Shown: positions 6,492 through 14,147 of the stretch, piece by piece
Numbering within the stretch: position 1 is the first letter of the stretch
How the letters are laid out: every line of letters starts with the position of its first letter
Source of the DNA: Fusobacterium sp.
Lineage (GTDB): Bacteria > Fusobacteriota > Fusobacteriia > Fusobacteriales > Fusobacteriaceae
Direction of reading: 5' to 3'
DNA: 17,628 nt
Assembly: GCA_030527385.1 (NCBI GenBank)
Contig: JAUNAY010000007.1
Coordinates: 1 to 17,628 of the forward strand
The notes under the pieces: generated by a model
Databases searched by the model: none
Told to the model about the DNA's origin: nothing
What the model saw: only the letters and a program-made list of their open reading frames with translations
Made by a program: the position numbers and the translations under genes

Positions 6492-6673
6492 TGAGAGCTA
6501 AGGAAATAAGAGAAATGTCTACTGAAGACTTAGTTGTTAAGTGTAAAGAGCTTAAGGAAGAATTATTCAACCTAAAGTTCCAACTTTCATTAGGTCAACT
6601 TACTAACACTGCTAAAATTAGAGAAGTTAGAAGAGAAATTGCTAGAATTAATACAATCTTAAACGAAAGATAA
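6491..6673 (+). CDS. rpmC: 50S ribosomal protein L29 (uL29)
   Basis: A 60-aa two-helix protein near the exit tunnel beside L23. The opening MRAKEIREMSTEDLVVKC and the motif ELKEELFNLKFQLSLGQLTN (residues 17-36) with the following TAKIREVRREIARINTIL match L29 closely. The ATG overlaps the rplP stop by one base. Its ribosome site is weak (GGTGGTGA within the rplP end), so re-initiation after rplP is likely. The 52-nt gap to rpsQ holds only a normal ribosome site at its end. Confidence 0.97.
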   Translation: MRAKEIREMSTEDLVVKCKELKEELFNLKFQLSLGQLTNTAKIREVRREIARINTILNER

Positions 6674-6725
6674 TCTCATTCAAGTTTATAGATAATTTGA
6701 TTCTTTGGAAGAGGAGGTTAATGTC

Positions 6726-6977
6726 TTGAGAAACGAAAGAAAAGTTAGAGAAGGAATAGTTGTTTCTGACAAGATGGATAAAACAATCGTTGTTGCAATA
6801 GAAACAATGGCTTTACATCCAATCTATAAAAAGAGAGTAAAAAGCACTACTAAGTTTAAAGCTCACGATGAAAACAATGTAGCTCAAACTGGAGATAGAG
6901 TAAGAATTATGGAAACTAGACCATTATCAAGAGATAAAAGATGGAGACTAGTAGAGATTGTTGAAAAAGCTAGATAA
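6726..6977 (+). CDS. rpsQ: 30S ribosomal protein S17 (uS17)
   Basis: An early-binding 16S protein with an OB fold. The protein is 83 aa from the TTG at 6726. That start is preferred because GAGGAGG (6711-6717) lies 8 nt upstream and the product then begins MRNERKVREGIVVSDKMDKT, like other S17 proteins. An in-frame TTG at 6705 would add seven residues but would place the ribosome site inside the gene. The core HPIYKKRVKSTTKFKAHDE and the end RPLSRDKRWRLVEIVEKA are diagnostic. An out-of-frame ATG at 6721 reaches a stop after two codons. Confidence 0.95.
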   Translation: MRNERKVREGIVVSDKMDKTIVVAIETMALHPIYKKRVKSTTKFKAHDENNVAQTGDRVRIMETRPLSRDKRWRLVEIVEKAR

Positions 6978-7007
6978 TTCCAATTATTGTGAGAGGAGGA
7001 TATTTTA

Positions 7008-7376
7008 ATGGTACAACAACAAACTATCCTTAATGTTGCTGATAACTCAGGTGCTAAGAAACTTATGATCATAAGAGTTCTTGGTGGATCTAAAAAAAGA
7101 TTCGGAAAAATCGGTGACATCGTTGTCGCATCAGTTAAGGAAGCAATCCCTGGTGGAAACGTTAAAAAAGGTGACGTAGTAAAAGCTGTTATAGTTAGAA
7201 CTAAAAAAGAGTTAAGAAGAGAAGATGGATCATATATAAAATTTGATGATAACGCAGGAGTTATAATCAATAACAACAATGAACCAAAAGCAACAAGAAT
7301 ATTTGGACCAGTTGCAAGAGAGTTAAGAGCTAAAAACTTTATGAAAATTTTATCTCTAGCTCCTGAAGTAATTTAA
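7008..7376 (+). CDS. rplN: 50S ribosomal protein L14 (uL14)
   Basis: L14 forms part of intersubunit bridges with 16S rRNA and is a binding site for the silencing factor RsfS in other bacteria. The 122-aa length is exact for the family. Diagnostic blocks: MVQQQTILNVADNSGAKKLM (residues 1-20), GDIVVASVKEAIPGGNVKKG, VKAVIVRTKKELRREDGSYI, and the end GPVARELRAKNFMKILSLAPEVI in two parts. The ATG follows GAGAGGAGGA (6990-6999). Spacing to its neighbours is 30 nt upstream and 23 nt downstream. Confidence 0.98.
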   Translation: MVQQQTILNVADNSGAKKLMIIRVLGGSKKRFGKIGDIVVASVKEAIPGGNVKKGDVVKAVIVRTKKELRREDGSYIKFDDNAGVIINNNNEPKATRIFGPVARELRAKNFMKILSLAPEVI

Positions 7377-7399
7377 TTTAAGAGAGGAGGCTAATCGTC

Positions 7400-7741
7400 G
7401 TGGCTAAACCTAAGATCAAATTTGTACCTGAATCATTACACGTAAAAACTGGAGATATGGTATATGTAATCTCTGGAAAAGATAAAGGTAAAACAGGTAA
7501 AGTTGTAAAAGTTTTCCCTAAAAAAGGAAAAGTTGTAGTTGAAGGAATCAACTTAATCACTAAACATATGAAACCAAGTCCAATAAACCCACAAGGTGGA
7601 GTTGTTACTAAGCCAGCACCTATGTTCTCATCAAAAGTTATGCTTTTCGATGAAAAAGCTGGAAAACCAACAAGAGTTGGATATAAATTCGTAGATGGTA
7701 AGAAAGTAAGATACTCAAAAGTATCAGGAGAAGTTCTATAA
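7400..7741 (+). CDS. rplX: 50S ribosomal protein L24 (uL24)
   Basis: An assembly-initiating 50S protein beside the tunnel exit. The protein is 113 aa. It holds a KOW motif in KTGDMVYVISGKDKGKTGKV (residues 16-35), then VEGINLITKHMKPSPINPQG and the C-terminal KPTRVGYKFVDGKKVRYSK. The start is GTG at 7400, 11 nt after AGAGGAGG (7381-7388). The stop is 18 nt before rplE and there is no sign of a separate promoter. Confidence 0.97.
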   Translation: MAKPKIKFVPESLHVKTGDMVYVISGKDKGKTGKVVKVFPKKGKVVVEGINLITKHMKPSPINPQGGVVTKPAPMFSSKVMLFDEKAGKPTRVGYKFVDGKKVRYSKVSGEVL

Positions 7742-7759
7742 GAAAGGAGGAAAACGTAA

Positions 7760-8311
7760 GTGTCTAAATACGTTTCTAGATATCATAAATTATATAACGA
7801 TGTAATAGTTCCTGCTCTTATGAAAGATCTTGGAATTACAAACATCATGGAATGTCCAAAACTAGAAAAAATAATAGTAAACATGGGAGTTGGAGAAGCA
7901 ACTCAAAATGTTAAACTTATAGATGCAGCTATGGGAGACTTAGCTATCATTTCTGGACAAAAACCAGTTGTAAGAAAAGCTAAAAAGTCAGAAGCTGGAT
8001 TCAAATTAAGAGAAGGTATGCCTATCGGAGCAAAAGTTACTTTAAGAAAAGAAAGAATGTACGACTTTTTAGATAGATTAGTAAATGTAGTTCTTCCAAG
8101 AGTAAGAGACTTCGAAGGAGTTCCAGCTGATTCATTTGATGGAAGAGGAAACTACTCTTTAGGATTAAGAGATCAATTAGTATTCCCTGAAATCGAATTC
8201 GATAAAGTTGACAAACTTTTAGGAATGTCTATCACTATGGTTTCTTCTGCAAAAAATGATGAAGAAGGAAGAGCTTTACTTAGAGCATTTGGAATGCCTT
8301 TCAAAAAGTAA
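7760..8311 (+). CDS. rplE: 50S ribosomal protein L5 (uL5)
   Basis: L5 binds 5S rRNA with L18 and touches the P-site tRNA and the S13 bridge. The protein is 183 aa. Family marks: MECPKLEKIIVNMGVGEA (residues 30-47), the ISGQKPVVRKAKKSEAGFKL loop, GAKVTLRKERMYDFLDRL and the GRGNYSLGLRDQLVFPEI block. The end ALLRAFGMPFKK is typical. The start is GTG 10 nt after AAAGGAGG (7743-7750). It is followed after 24 nt by rpsN. Confidence 0.98.
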   Translation: MSKYVSRYHKLYNDVIVPALMKDLGITNIMECPKLEKIIVNMGVGEATQNVKLIDAAMGDLAIISGQKPVVRKAKKSEAGFKLREGMPIGAKVTLRKERMYDFLDRLVNVVLPRVRDFEGVPADSFDGRGNYSLGLRDQLVFPEIEFDKVDKLLGMSITMVSSAKNDEEGRALLRAFGMPFKK

Positions 8312-8335
8312 GATAGTGAGGAGGTTAAAGAATAG

Positions 8336-8623
8336 ATGGCAAAGAAGTCAATGATCGCTAGAGATGTTAAAAGAGCTGAACTATGCGATAAATACGCTGA
8401 AAAAAGAGCTGAACTAAAGAAAAGAGTTGCTGAAGGAGATATGGAAGCTATGTTTGAATTAAACAAACTTCCAAAAGACTCATCAGCAGTTAGAAGAAGA
8501 AATAGATGTCAGTTAGACGGAAGACCAAGAGGATTCATGAGAGAATTCGGTATTTCGAGAGTAAAATTCAGACAGCTTGCAGGAGCTGGACTTATACCAG
8601 GAGTTAAGAAATCATCTTGGTAA
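8336..8623 (+). CDS. rpsN: 30S ribosomal protein S14 (uS14), zinc-free type
   Basis: S14 is a 30S head protein. This copy has 95 aa and lacks the paired CxxC zinc sites of the 61-aa form found in Bacillus; its two cysteines (ELCDKY and NRCQLD) are isolated. It is therefore the longer zinc-independent class, also seen in proteobacteria. Diagnostic end: RNRCQLDGRPRGFMREFGIS then RVKFRQLAGAGLIPGVKKSSW in two parts. The start ATG follows GAGGAGG (8317-8323). This form at the spc locus argues against a typical Clostridium or Bacillus and fits Fusobacteriota. Confidence 0.97.
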   Translation: MAKKSMIARDVKRAELCDKYAEKRAELKKRVAEGDMEAMFELNKLPKDSSAVRRRNRCQLDGRPRGFMREFGISRVKFRQLAGAGLIPGVKKSSW

Positions 8624-8653
8624 TTTGATACGTAGAAAGGAGGATTTTCGTAG

Positions 8654-9049
8654 ATGTATTTAACAGATCCAATTGCTGATATGTTAACAAGAATCAGAAA
8701 TGCAAATGCAGTAATGCATGAAAAAGTAGATGTGCCTCATTCAACTTTAAAAGAAAAATTAGCTGATATTCTTAAAGAAGAAGGATATATAGCAAACTAT
8801 AAAGTTGTAACTGATGGAAATAAAAAAAGTATCAGAGTATACTTAAAATATGATGGTAAAGATAGAGTTATCAAAGGAATAAAAAGAATTTCTAAACCTG
8901 GAAGAAGAGTATATTCTTCAGTAGAAGATATGCCAAGAGTTCTATCAGGACTAGGAATTGCTATTGTATCCACTTCTAAGGGAATCGTTACTGACAGAGT
9001 AGCTAGAAGAGAAAACGTAGGTGGAGAAATACTTGCATTTGTTTGGTAA
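8654..9049 (+). CDS. rpsH: 30S ribosomal protein S8 (uS8)
   Basis: A primary 16S-binding protein of the central domain; in E. coli it is the feedback repressor of the spc operon through an rRNA-like site near the rplE start. The 131-aa product opens TDPIADMLTRIRNANAV (residues 4-20). The C-terminal RNA-contact block LSGLGIAIVSTSKGIVTDR and the last part RRENVGGEILAFVW are typical. The ATG follows AAAGGAGGA (8636-8644). I could not identify an S8-binding helix near rplE by eye. Confidence 0.98.
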   Translation: MYLTDPIADMLTRIRNANAVMHEKVDVPHSTLKEKLADILKEEGYIANYKVVTDGNKKSIRVYLKYDGKDRVIKGIKRISKPGRRVYSSVEDMPRVLSGLGIAIVSTSKGIVTDRVARRENVGGEILAFVW

Positions 9050-9074
9050 TTAAAACTTAGGAGGTGTCTAGTAA

Positions 9075-9632
9075 ATGTCAAGAGTAGGTAAAAAACCTAT
9101 CGTTGTGCCTTCTGGAGTTGAAGTTACAGTTAATGGAAATGAAGTTACTGTAAAAGGACCTAAAGGTACATTAAAAAAAGAATTTAATAAAGAATTAACA
9201 ATAAAATATACTAAAGAAGAAAAACATCATGAAACTGTAAACGAAATAGTTGTTGAAAGACCTAACGATTTACCAGAAGTTAGAGCTATTCACGGAACAA
9301 CTAGAGCTCTAATTCACAATATGGTAGTTGGAGTTTCTGAAGGTTTCAAGAAAACTTTAAATTTAGTAGGGGTTGGATACAGAGCTGCTGAAAAAGGAAA
9401 AGGACTAGAATTATCACTTGGATATTCTCACCCTATCATCATCGATGAAATTCCTGGAATCAAATTTACTGTAGAAAAAAATACTACTGTACATATTGAA
9501 GGAATCGAAAAAGATGTAGTAGGTCAAGTAGCTGCTGATATCAGAGCAAAAAGAGCTCCAGAACCTTATAAAGGAAAAGGAGTTAAATATGCTGATGAAG
9601 TTATCAGAAGAAAAGAAGGTAAAAAGTCGTAA
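9075..9632 (+). CDS. rplF: 50S ribosomal protein L6 (uL6)
   Basis: L6 is a late 50S protein near the factor-binding site and sarcin-ricin loop. The protein is 185 aa, slightly over the usual 175-180. Two tandem L6 folds are visible. The first starts SRVGKKPIVVPSGVEV (residues 2-17), then VKGPKGTLKKEF. The second begins around KTLNLVGVGYRAAEKGKGLE and ends RAKRAPEPYKGKGVKYADEV. A short basic tail follows. The modest extra length comes from the loop KYTKEEKHHETVNE. The ATG at 9075 follows TTAGGAGGTG (9057-9066). Confidence 0.97.
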   Translation: MSRVGKKPIVVPSGVEVTVNGNEVTVKGPKGTLKKEFNKELTIKYTKEEKHHETVNEIVVERPNDLPEVRAIHGTTRALIHNMVVGVSEGFKKTLNLVGVGYRAAEKGKGLELSLGYSHPIIIDEIPGIKFTVEKNTTVHIEGIEKDVVGQVAADIRAKRAPEPYKGKGVKYADEVIRRKEGKKS

Positions 9633-9670
9633 GATAGCTTAACTAATAAGACTATAAGGAGGTAAGACAG

Positions 9671-10039
9671 TTGTTTAAGAAGGTAGATAGACAAGCTGTA
9701 AGAACAAGAAAGCATCTAGCAATCAGAAACAAAATTTCTGGTACAGCTGATAGACCTAGACTTTCTGTATATAGATCAAACAACAATATCTTTGCTCAAT
9801 TAATCGACGATGTGAATGGAGTAACATTAGTTTCTGCATCTACAATAGATAAAGAATTAAAAGCAAATATTGCGAATGGTGGAAATGTTGAAGCTGCAAA
9901 ATCTGTAGGTAAAGCACTTGCAGAAAGAGCAACAGCTAAAGGAATAACAGCTATAGTATTTGATAGATCTGGGTATAAATACACAGGAAGAATAGCCGCT
10001 CTTGCAGAAGCAGCTAGAGAAGCAGGATTAAGCTTCTAA
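9671..10039 (+). CDS. rplR: 50S ribosomal protein L18 (uL18)
   Basis: L18 carries 5S rRNA into the central protuberance with L5. The protein is 122 aa. Its basic N-terminus RQAVRTRKHLAIRNKISGTA and the RPRLSVYRSNNNIFAQLIDD block (residues 28-47) are diagnostic, as is the end FDRSGYKYTGRIAALAEAAR followed by EAGLSF. The start is TTG at 9671, 7 nt after AAGGAGGT (9656-9663); no ATG is suitably placed. It is 24 nt before rpsE, which also uses TTG. Confidence 0.97.
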   Translation: MFKKVDRQAVRTRKHLAIRNKISGTADRPRLSVYRSNNNIFAQLIDDVNGVTLVSASTIDKELKANIANGGNVEAAKSVGKALAERATAKGITAIVFDRSGYKYTGRIAALAEAAREAGLSF

Positions 10040-10063
10040 ATCTTTTAGAGAGGAGGATTTCAC

Positions 10064-10567
10064 TTGTCTAAGTTAGCAAATAGAGAAGAAAAACAATATC
10101 AAGAAAAATTATTGAAGATATCAAGAGTTTCTAAGACAACTAAAGGAGGAAGAACAATATCTTTCTCAGTTTTAGCTGCTATTGGAGACGGAGAAGGAAA
10201 AGTTGGATTAGGATTAGGGAAAGCAAATGGTGTTCCTGATGCTATAAAGAAAGCTATTTCTTCAGCTAAAAAGAACATGGTAGATGTTTCTTTAAAAGGA
10301 AAAACAATTCCTCACGAAATTGTTGGAAAATGGGGAGCAACATCTCTATGGATGGCACCAGCTTATGAAGGAACTGGAGTAATTGCTGGATCTGCAGCAA
10401 GAGAAATATTAGAACTTGTAGGAGTTCACGATATTCTTACTAAAATCAAAGGTTCAAGAAATAAGCACAATGTAGCAAGAGCTACTGTTGAAGCGTTAAA
10501 ACAACTTAGAACAGCTGAACAAATAGCTGCACTAAGAGGAAAAGAAGTTAAAGATATCTTAAGCTAG
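10064..10567 (+). CDS. rpsE: 30S ribosomal protein S5 (uS5)
   Basis: S5 sits on the 30S solvent side and governs decoding accuracy; its loop is the spectinomycin-resistance site. The protein is 167 aa. The double-stranded RNA-binding domain contains KTTKGGRTISFSVLAAIGDG (residues 25-44) followed by GKVGLGLGKANGVPDAIKKA; the loop KGGR is wild type. The C-terminal fold has APAYEGTGVIAGSAAREILE and GSRNKHNVARATVEAL. The start TTG follows AGAGGAGGATT (10048-10058). The stop is 12 nt before rpmD. Confidence 0.98.
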   Translation: MSKLANREEKQYQEKLLKISRVSKTTKGGRTISFSVLAAIGDGEGKVGLGLGKANGVPDAIKKAISSAKKNMVDVSLKGKTIPHEIVGKWGATSLWMAPAYEGTGVIAGSAAREILELVGVHDILTKIKGSRNKHNVARATVEALKQLRTAEQIAALRGKEVKDILS

Positions 10568-10579
10568 GAGGGAATTTAG

Positions 10580-10765
10580 ATGGTAAAGCTTAGAATAGAG
10601 CTTGTAAAAAGCATAATCGGAAGAAAGCCTAACCACATAGCAACTGTAAAGTCGCTAGGGCTTAAGAAGATGAATGATGTAGTGGAGCACGTTGAAACTC
10701 CTGAATTAAAAGGAAAACTTGCTCAAGTTTCTTACTTACTTAAAGTAGAGGAGGTGCAAGCATAA
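10580..10765 (+). CDS. rpmD: 50S ribosomal protein L30 (uL30)
   Basis: A 61-aa protein of the L30/L7 fold on the 50S. VKLRIELVKSIIGRKPNHIA (residues 2-21) and TVKSLGLKKMNDVVEH with the terminal VSYLLKVEEV are characteristic. The ATG at 10580 lies 7 nt after GGAGGG (10567-10572). The last codons GAG GAG GTG form the ribosome site for rplO, which starts one base after the stop, so the two are closely coupled. Confidence 0.97.
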   Translation: MVKLRIELVKSIIGRKPNHIATVKSLGLKKMNDVVEHVETPELKGKLAQVSYLLKVEEVQA

Positions 10766-10766
10766 G

Positions 10767-11246
10767 ATGAAATTAAACGAATTAATGCCTTCTGTACCTA
10801 GAAAAGCAAGAAAAAGAGTTGGAAGAGGAGAATCTTCAGGATTAGGAAAAACATCTGGAAAAGGAAGTAACGGACAAAACTCAAGAGCGGGTGGAGGAGT
10901 AAAAACTTACTTCGAAGGTGGACAAATGCCTATCTATAGAAGAGTTCCAAAAAGAGGTTTCTCTAACGCTATATTCAAAAAAGACTATGCTTTAATAAGC
11001 TTAGATTTATTAAATAAATTTGAAGATGGAGCAGAAGTTACTCCAGAAGTTTTATTCGAAACTGGATTAGTAAGAGAATTAAAAGATGGAATTAAAGTTT
11101 TAGGAAACGGAACTTTAGATAAAAAAGTAACTGTAAAAGCTCACAAAGTTTCTGCATCTGCTAAAGCAGCTATTGAAGCTAAAGGTGGATCAGTAGAAAT
11201 TATAGAAGTTAAAACTTTTGCTGATGTTGCTAAAAACAATAAGTAA
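10767..11246 (+). CDS. rplO: 50S ribosomal protein L15 (uL15)
   Basis: L15 is a late-assembly protein with a long glycine- and arginine-rich N-terminal tail that threads into 23S rRNA. The 159-aa protein shows RKARKRVGRGESSGLGKTSG (residues 12-31), then KGSNGQNSRAGGGVKTYFEG and GQMPIYRRVPKRGFSN, all diagnostic. The globular end has KVLGNGTLDKKVTVKAHKVS and AAIEAKGGSVEII. The ATG is one base from the rpmD stop. The 44-nt gap to secY holds a small hairpin, TTGTTA (11259-11264) with TAACAA (11268-11273). Confidence 0.97.
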   Translation: MKLNELMPSVPRKARKRVGRGESSGLGKTSGKGSNGQNSRAGGGVKTYFEGGQMPIYRRVPKRGFSNAIFKKDYALISLDLLNKFEDGAEVTPEVLFETGLVRELKDGIKVLGNGTLDKKVTVKAHKVSASAKAAIEAKGGSVEIIEVKTFADVAKNNK

Positions 11247-11290
11247 GAATTATTTAACTTGTTAGTTTAACAAAGCGGGGTGAAGTTGTT

Positions 11291-12571
11291 TTGACTTTGA
11301 TGGAAAAGTTTACAGCGAAATTGAGTAGCATCTATCATATTCCTGAGTTAAGGGATAGAATTATCTTCACCTTGTTAATGTTCTTAGTTGCTAGAGTTGG
11401 AACATATATTCCAGCTCCTGGCATAGATGTAGACAGACTTGCTACTATGACAGAGCAAAGCGATATACTAGGATACATTAATATGTTCTCAGGTGGAGCA
11501 TTTAAAAGAGTTTCTATCTTTGCTCTAGGAATAGTTCCTTATATTAACGCCTCGATAGTATTCAGTCTTTTGGCTGTTATTATTCCTAAAATTGAAGAGA
11601 TTCAAAAAGAGGGAGAGGCAGGAAGAAACAGAATCACTCAGTGGACTAGATACTTGACAATAGCTATTGCTGTTATTCAAGGATTTGGTGTTTGTATGTG
11701 GTTACAATCTGTAGGTCTTGTTACTACACCAGGAGTAATGTTCTTCCTAACAACAATAGTTACTTTGACTGCTGGTACTGTTTTCCTTATGTGGATAGGA
11801 GAACAAATATCAATAAAAGGTATAGGAAATGGAGTTTCTTTACTAATCTTCCTAAATGTAATTTCTGGAGGACCAGCTAATGTTTCACAGACAATTCAAA
11901 AATTAGGAACAAGTAAGTTTCTTATTCCAATACTATTATTAATAGCAGCAGCGGCAGTAATTACAGTTGCAGGGATAGTAGTATTCCAATTGGGACAAAG
12001 AAAAATACCTATTCATTATGTAGGAAAAGGATTTAATGGAAGAGGTGGAATGGGGCAAAACTCATATATACCTTTAAAACTTAACAGTGCAGGAGTAATG
12101 CCTGTTATCTTTGCATCAGTAGTTATGATGATTCCATCAGTAATAATTAATGCAATTCCATCAGAATATACTTTTAAAACTACATTATCGATGGTATTTA
12201 GTCAAAATCACCCAGTATATATGATATTATATGCTGTAGTGATAATTTTCTTCTCATTCTTCTACACTGCAATAGTTTTTGATCCTGAAAAGGTAGCAGA
12301 TAACTTGAAGCAAGGTGGAGGAACAATACCTGGAATAAGACCAGGGAATGAAACAGTTGAGTATTTAGAAGGTGTTGTTACAAGAATTACTTGGGGTGGT
12401 GCTTTCTTTTTAGCAGCTATCTCAATACTTCCATATGCTATATTTACTGCATTTAATCTTCCAGTTTTCTTTGGTGGAACAGGAATAATAATTGTGGTTG
12501 GAGTAGCTATTGATACTGTTCAACAAATTAATGCTCATCTTGTAATGAGAGAATACAAAGGATTTATATAA
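11291..12571 (+). CDS. secY: Protein translocase subunit SecY
   Basis: SecY is the channel of the Sec translocon in the cytoplasmic membrane, working with SecE, SecG and SecA. The 426-aa product has about ten membrane helices. Marks: RVGTYIPAPGID (residues 35-46) before the plug, NMFSGGAFKRVSIFALGIVP (64-83), GEAGRNRITQWTRY (108-121), FLMWIGEQISIKGIGNGVSL (165-184), the pore-loop PLKLNSAGVMPVIFA (261-275) and GIRPGNET (348-355), the cytosolic SecA/ribosome contact with Arg350. The start TTG is 8 nt after GGGGTG (11277-11282), a weak site; ATG at 11300 is possible but 17 nt away. It is the last gene of the first transcript and is followed by a strong terminator. Confidence 0.97.
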   Translation: MTLMEKFTAKLSSIYHIPELRDRIIFTLLMFLVARVGTYIPAPGIDVDRLATMTEQSDILGYINMFSGGAFKRVSIFALGIVPYINASIVFSLLAVIIPKIEEIQKEGEAGRNRITQWTRYLTIAIAVIQGFGVCMWLQSVGLVTTPGVMFFLTTIVTLTAGTVFLMWIGEQISIKGIGNGVSLLIFLNVISGGPANVSQTIQKLGTSKFLIPILLLIAAAAVITVAGIVVFQLGQRKIPIHYVGKGFNGRGGMGQNSYIPLKLNSAGVMPVIFASVVMMIPSVIINAIPSEYTFKTTLSMVFSQNHPVYMILYAVVIIFFSFFYTAIVFDPEKVADNLKQGGGTIPGIRPGNETVEYLEGVVTRITWGGAFFLAAISILPYAIFTAFNLPVFFGGTGIIIVVGVAIDTVQQINAHLVMREYKGFI

Positions 12572-12581
12572 AGCTTTATAT

Positions 12582-12612
12582 AAAAAACACAACTGTATAG
12601 TTGTGTTTTTTT
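12582..12612 (+). terminator. Strong intrinsic terminator after secY
   Basis: AAAAAACACAACT (12582-12594) and AGTTGTGTTTTTT (12599-12611) form a perfect 13-bp stem around GTAT, with seven T at 12606-12612. This is the clearest terminator in the window. It should end the S10-spc transcript 11 nt after secY and isolate adk-map. The mirrored A-run would let it act on both strands. Confidence 0.9.
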
Positions 12613-12632
12613 ATATTCAAACTATTAAAAAC

Positions 12633-12661
12633 GTGCATTTTTTATATATTTATAGTATAAT
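12633..12661 (+). promoter_or_regulatory. Probable adk-map promoter
   Basis: A perfect -10 TATAAT is at 12656-12661. The best -35 at 17-nt spacing is GTGCAT (12633-12638), a poor match, and there is no TG extension. The preceding terminator makes a promoter here necessary, so the -10 is believable even with a weak -35. The start is expected near 12668, with AAGGAG (12687-12692) before the adk ATG. Confidence 0.5.
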
Positions 12662-12702
12662 AGTAAAGTAATAAAAAAAATATTTTAAGGAGATGTTGTA
12701 AT

Positions 12703-13344
12703 ATGAATATTATGTTATTTGGTGCACCAGGTGCAGGAAAAGGAACTCAAGCTAAATTCCTTATAGAAAAATATGGAATTCCTCAAATATCTACTGGAGA
12801 TATTTTAAGAGCAGCTATAAAAGAGGGAACTCCTATGGGACTTGAAGCAAAAAGATTTATGGACGAAGGAAAATTAGTTCCAGATTCAACTATCATAGGA
12901 ATAATCAAAGATAGATTATCTCAAGAGGATTGTAAAAAAGGATTTATCCTAGATGGATTCCCAAGAACAATAGCACAAGCTGAAGCTTTAGAAGTATTAA
13001 TGAAAGAAATGGGAATAACTTTAGATAAAGTTATCTCTTTAAATGTACCAGATGAATTAATCGTAGGAAGAGTAACTGGAAGAAAAGTATGTCCAGTTTG
13101 TGGAGCTTCTTTCCACGTTGAATTTAATCCACCAAAAGTAGAAGGAAAATGTGATCTTTGTGGAGCAGATCTTATCACTAGAAAAGATGATAATGCTGAA
13201 ACTGTAACTAAAAGATTAGGAGAATATCATTCACAAACAGCTCCTTTATTTGATTTTTATCAAGAAAGAGGAGTACTTGTTGATATAGATGGAACTAAAT
13301 CAGTTGAAGCTATAACACAAGAGATCTTCAATATTCTTGGGTAA
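12703..13344 (+). CDS. adk: Adenylate kinase, zinc-lid type
   Basis: Catalyses ATP + AMP = 2 ADP in the cytoplasm. The 213-aa protein has the P-loop GAPGAGKGT (residues 7-15), the AMP-binding STGDILRAAI (30-39), the signature FILDGFPRT (81-89), and a long-form lid. The lid carries four cysteines in two CxxC pairs (Cys130/Cys133 and Cys150/Cys153), which bind zinc in Gram-positive enzymes. Arg in VTGRKVC and RLGEYHSQT belong to the active site. The ATG at 12703 follows AAGGAG (12687-12692). Its place between secY and map is the conserved bacterial order, here as a separate transcription unit. Confidence 0.98.
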   Translation: MNIMLFGAPGAGKGTQAKFLIEKYGIPQISTGDILRAAIKEGTPMGLEAKRFMDEGKLVPDSTIIGIIKDRLSQEDCKKGFILDGFPRTIAQAEALEVLMKEMGITLDKVISLNVPDELIVGRVTGRKVCPVCGASFHVEFNPPKVEGKCDLCGADLITRKDDNAETVTKRLGEYHSQTAPLFDFYQERGVLVDIDGTKSVEAITQEIFNILG

Positions 13345-13372
13345 TTTTACCTAAATTAGAAAGGAAGTTGAA

Positions 13373-14134
13373 ATGTCACTTATAAAAACTTTAGATGAAA
13401 TTGAGCAAATAAGAAAAGTAAATCAAATTATAGCTAGATTGTATAAAGATGTTTTACCTCAATATATAAAAGCAGGAATAACAACTGGAGAAATAAATAA
13501 AATAGTAGAAGACTATATAAGATCACAAGGAGCAAATCCAGCGTGTATAGGAGTTGGAGGACCACACAATCCATATCCAGCTGGAGCTTGTGTTTCTGTA
13601 AATGAAGAAGTTGTTCACGGTATTCCAGGGGATAGAGTATTACAAGAGGGTGACATAGTTAGTGTGGACACTGTTACAGAGATCAACGGATTTTTTGGAG
13701 ATTCAGCTATAACTTATCCAGTTGGAGAGATTGATGAAGAATCAAAAAGACTTTTAGAAGTAACTGAAAAATCAAGACAGATTGGAATTGAGATGGCAGT
13801 GGTTGGAAATAGAATTGGTGATATAGGACACGCAATTCAAAGCTATGTAGAAAAAAATGGTTTCACTGTTGTAAAAGATTTTGCTGGACACGGAGTTGGA
13901 CACGCTATGCACGAAGATCCTATTATTGCTAACTTTGGAAGAAAAGGTAGAGGAATAAAAATTGAAAATGGAATGGTGCTAGCTATTGAACCAATGGTAA
14001 ATGCAGGATCATATAAAGTTAATGTAAAAGATGATGGTTGGACTATTGTAACTAGAGATGGAAAGAGATCTGCACACTTTGAACACTCTATTGCAATCAT
14101 TGATGGAAAGCCAGTAATTCTAAGTGAATTATAG
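13373..14134 (+). CDS. map: Methionine aminopeptidase, type I
   Basis: Removes the initiator methionine from nascent proteins at the ribosome exit. The 253-aa protein has the five metal ligands of the family: Asp99 (SVDTVTEING), Asp110 (FFGDSAITYP), His173 (AGHGVGHAMH), Glu206 (LAIEPM) and Glu237 (HFEHSI). His82 (VVHGIP) and His180 are the expected substrate-side residues. There is no N-terminal zinc-finger or SEC-C extension, so it is the short class Ia form. The residue after Asp99 is Thr where Val is usual, a minor change. It lies 28 nt after adk and shares its transcript; AAAGGAAG precedes the ATG. Confidence 0.98.
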   Translation: MSLIKTLDEIEQIRKVNQIIARLYKDVLPQYIKAGITTGEINKIVEDYIRSQGANPACIGVGGPHNPYPAGACVSVNEEVVHGIPGDRVLQEGDIVSVDTVTEINGFFGDSAITYPVGEIDEESKRLLEVTEKSRQIGIEMAVVGNRIGDIGHAIQSYVEKNGFTVVKDFAGHGVGHAMHEDPIIANFGRKGRGIKIENGMVLAIEPMVNAGSYKVNVKDDGWTIVTRDGKRSAHFEHSIAIIDGKPVILSEL

Positions 14135-14147
14135 GAAAAAAATATAA

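Noticed and set aside
6705..6725. Seven-residue N-terminal extension of S17 from a TTG
   Set aside because: It would encode the ribosome site GAGGAGG in the protein; S17 proteins normally start near the TTG at 6726.
6721..6729. ATG-TCT-TGA mini-frame overlapping the S17 start
   Set aside because: Only 3 nt from the ribosome site and two codons long; likely accidental.
6884..7279. 131-codon minus-strand reading frame opposite rpsQ-rplN, and the other minus-strand frames
   Set aside because: They lie opposite certain ribosomal genes, show no family motifs and have low-complexity Leu/Ser/Thr-rich products typical of shadows of AT-rich coding DNA.
11692..11880. Plus-strand 62-codon frame inside secY
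   Set aside because: Out-of-frame shadow of secY with a cysteine- and asparagine-rich product and no ribosome site of its own.
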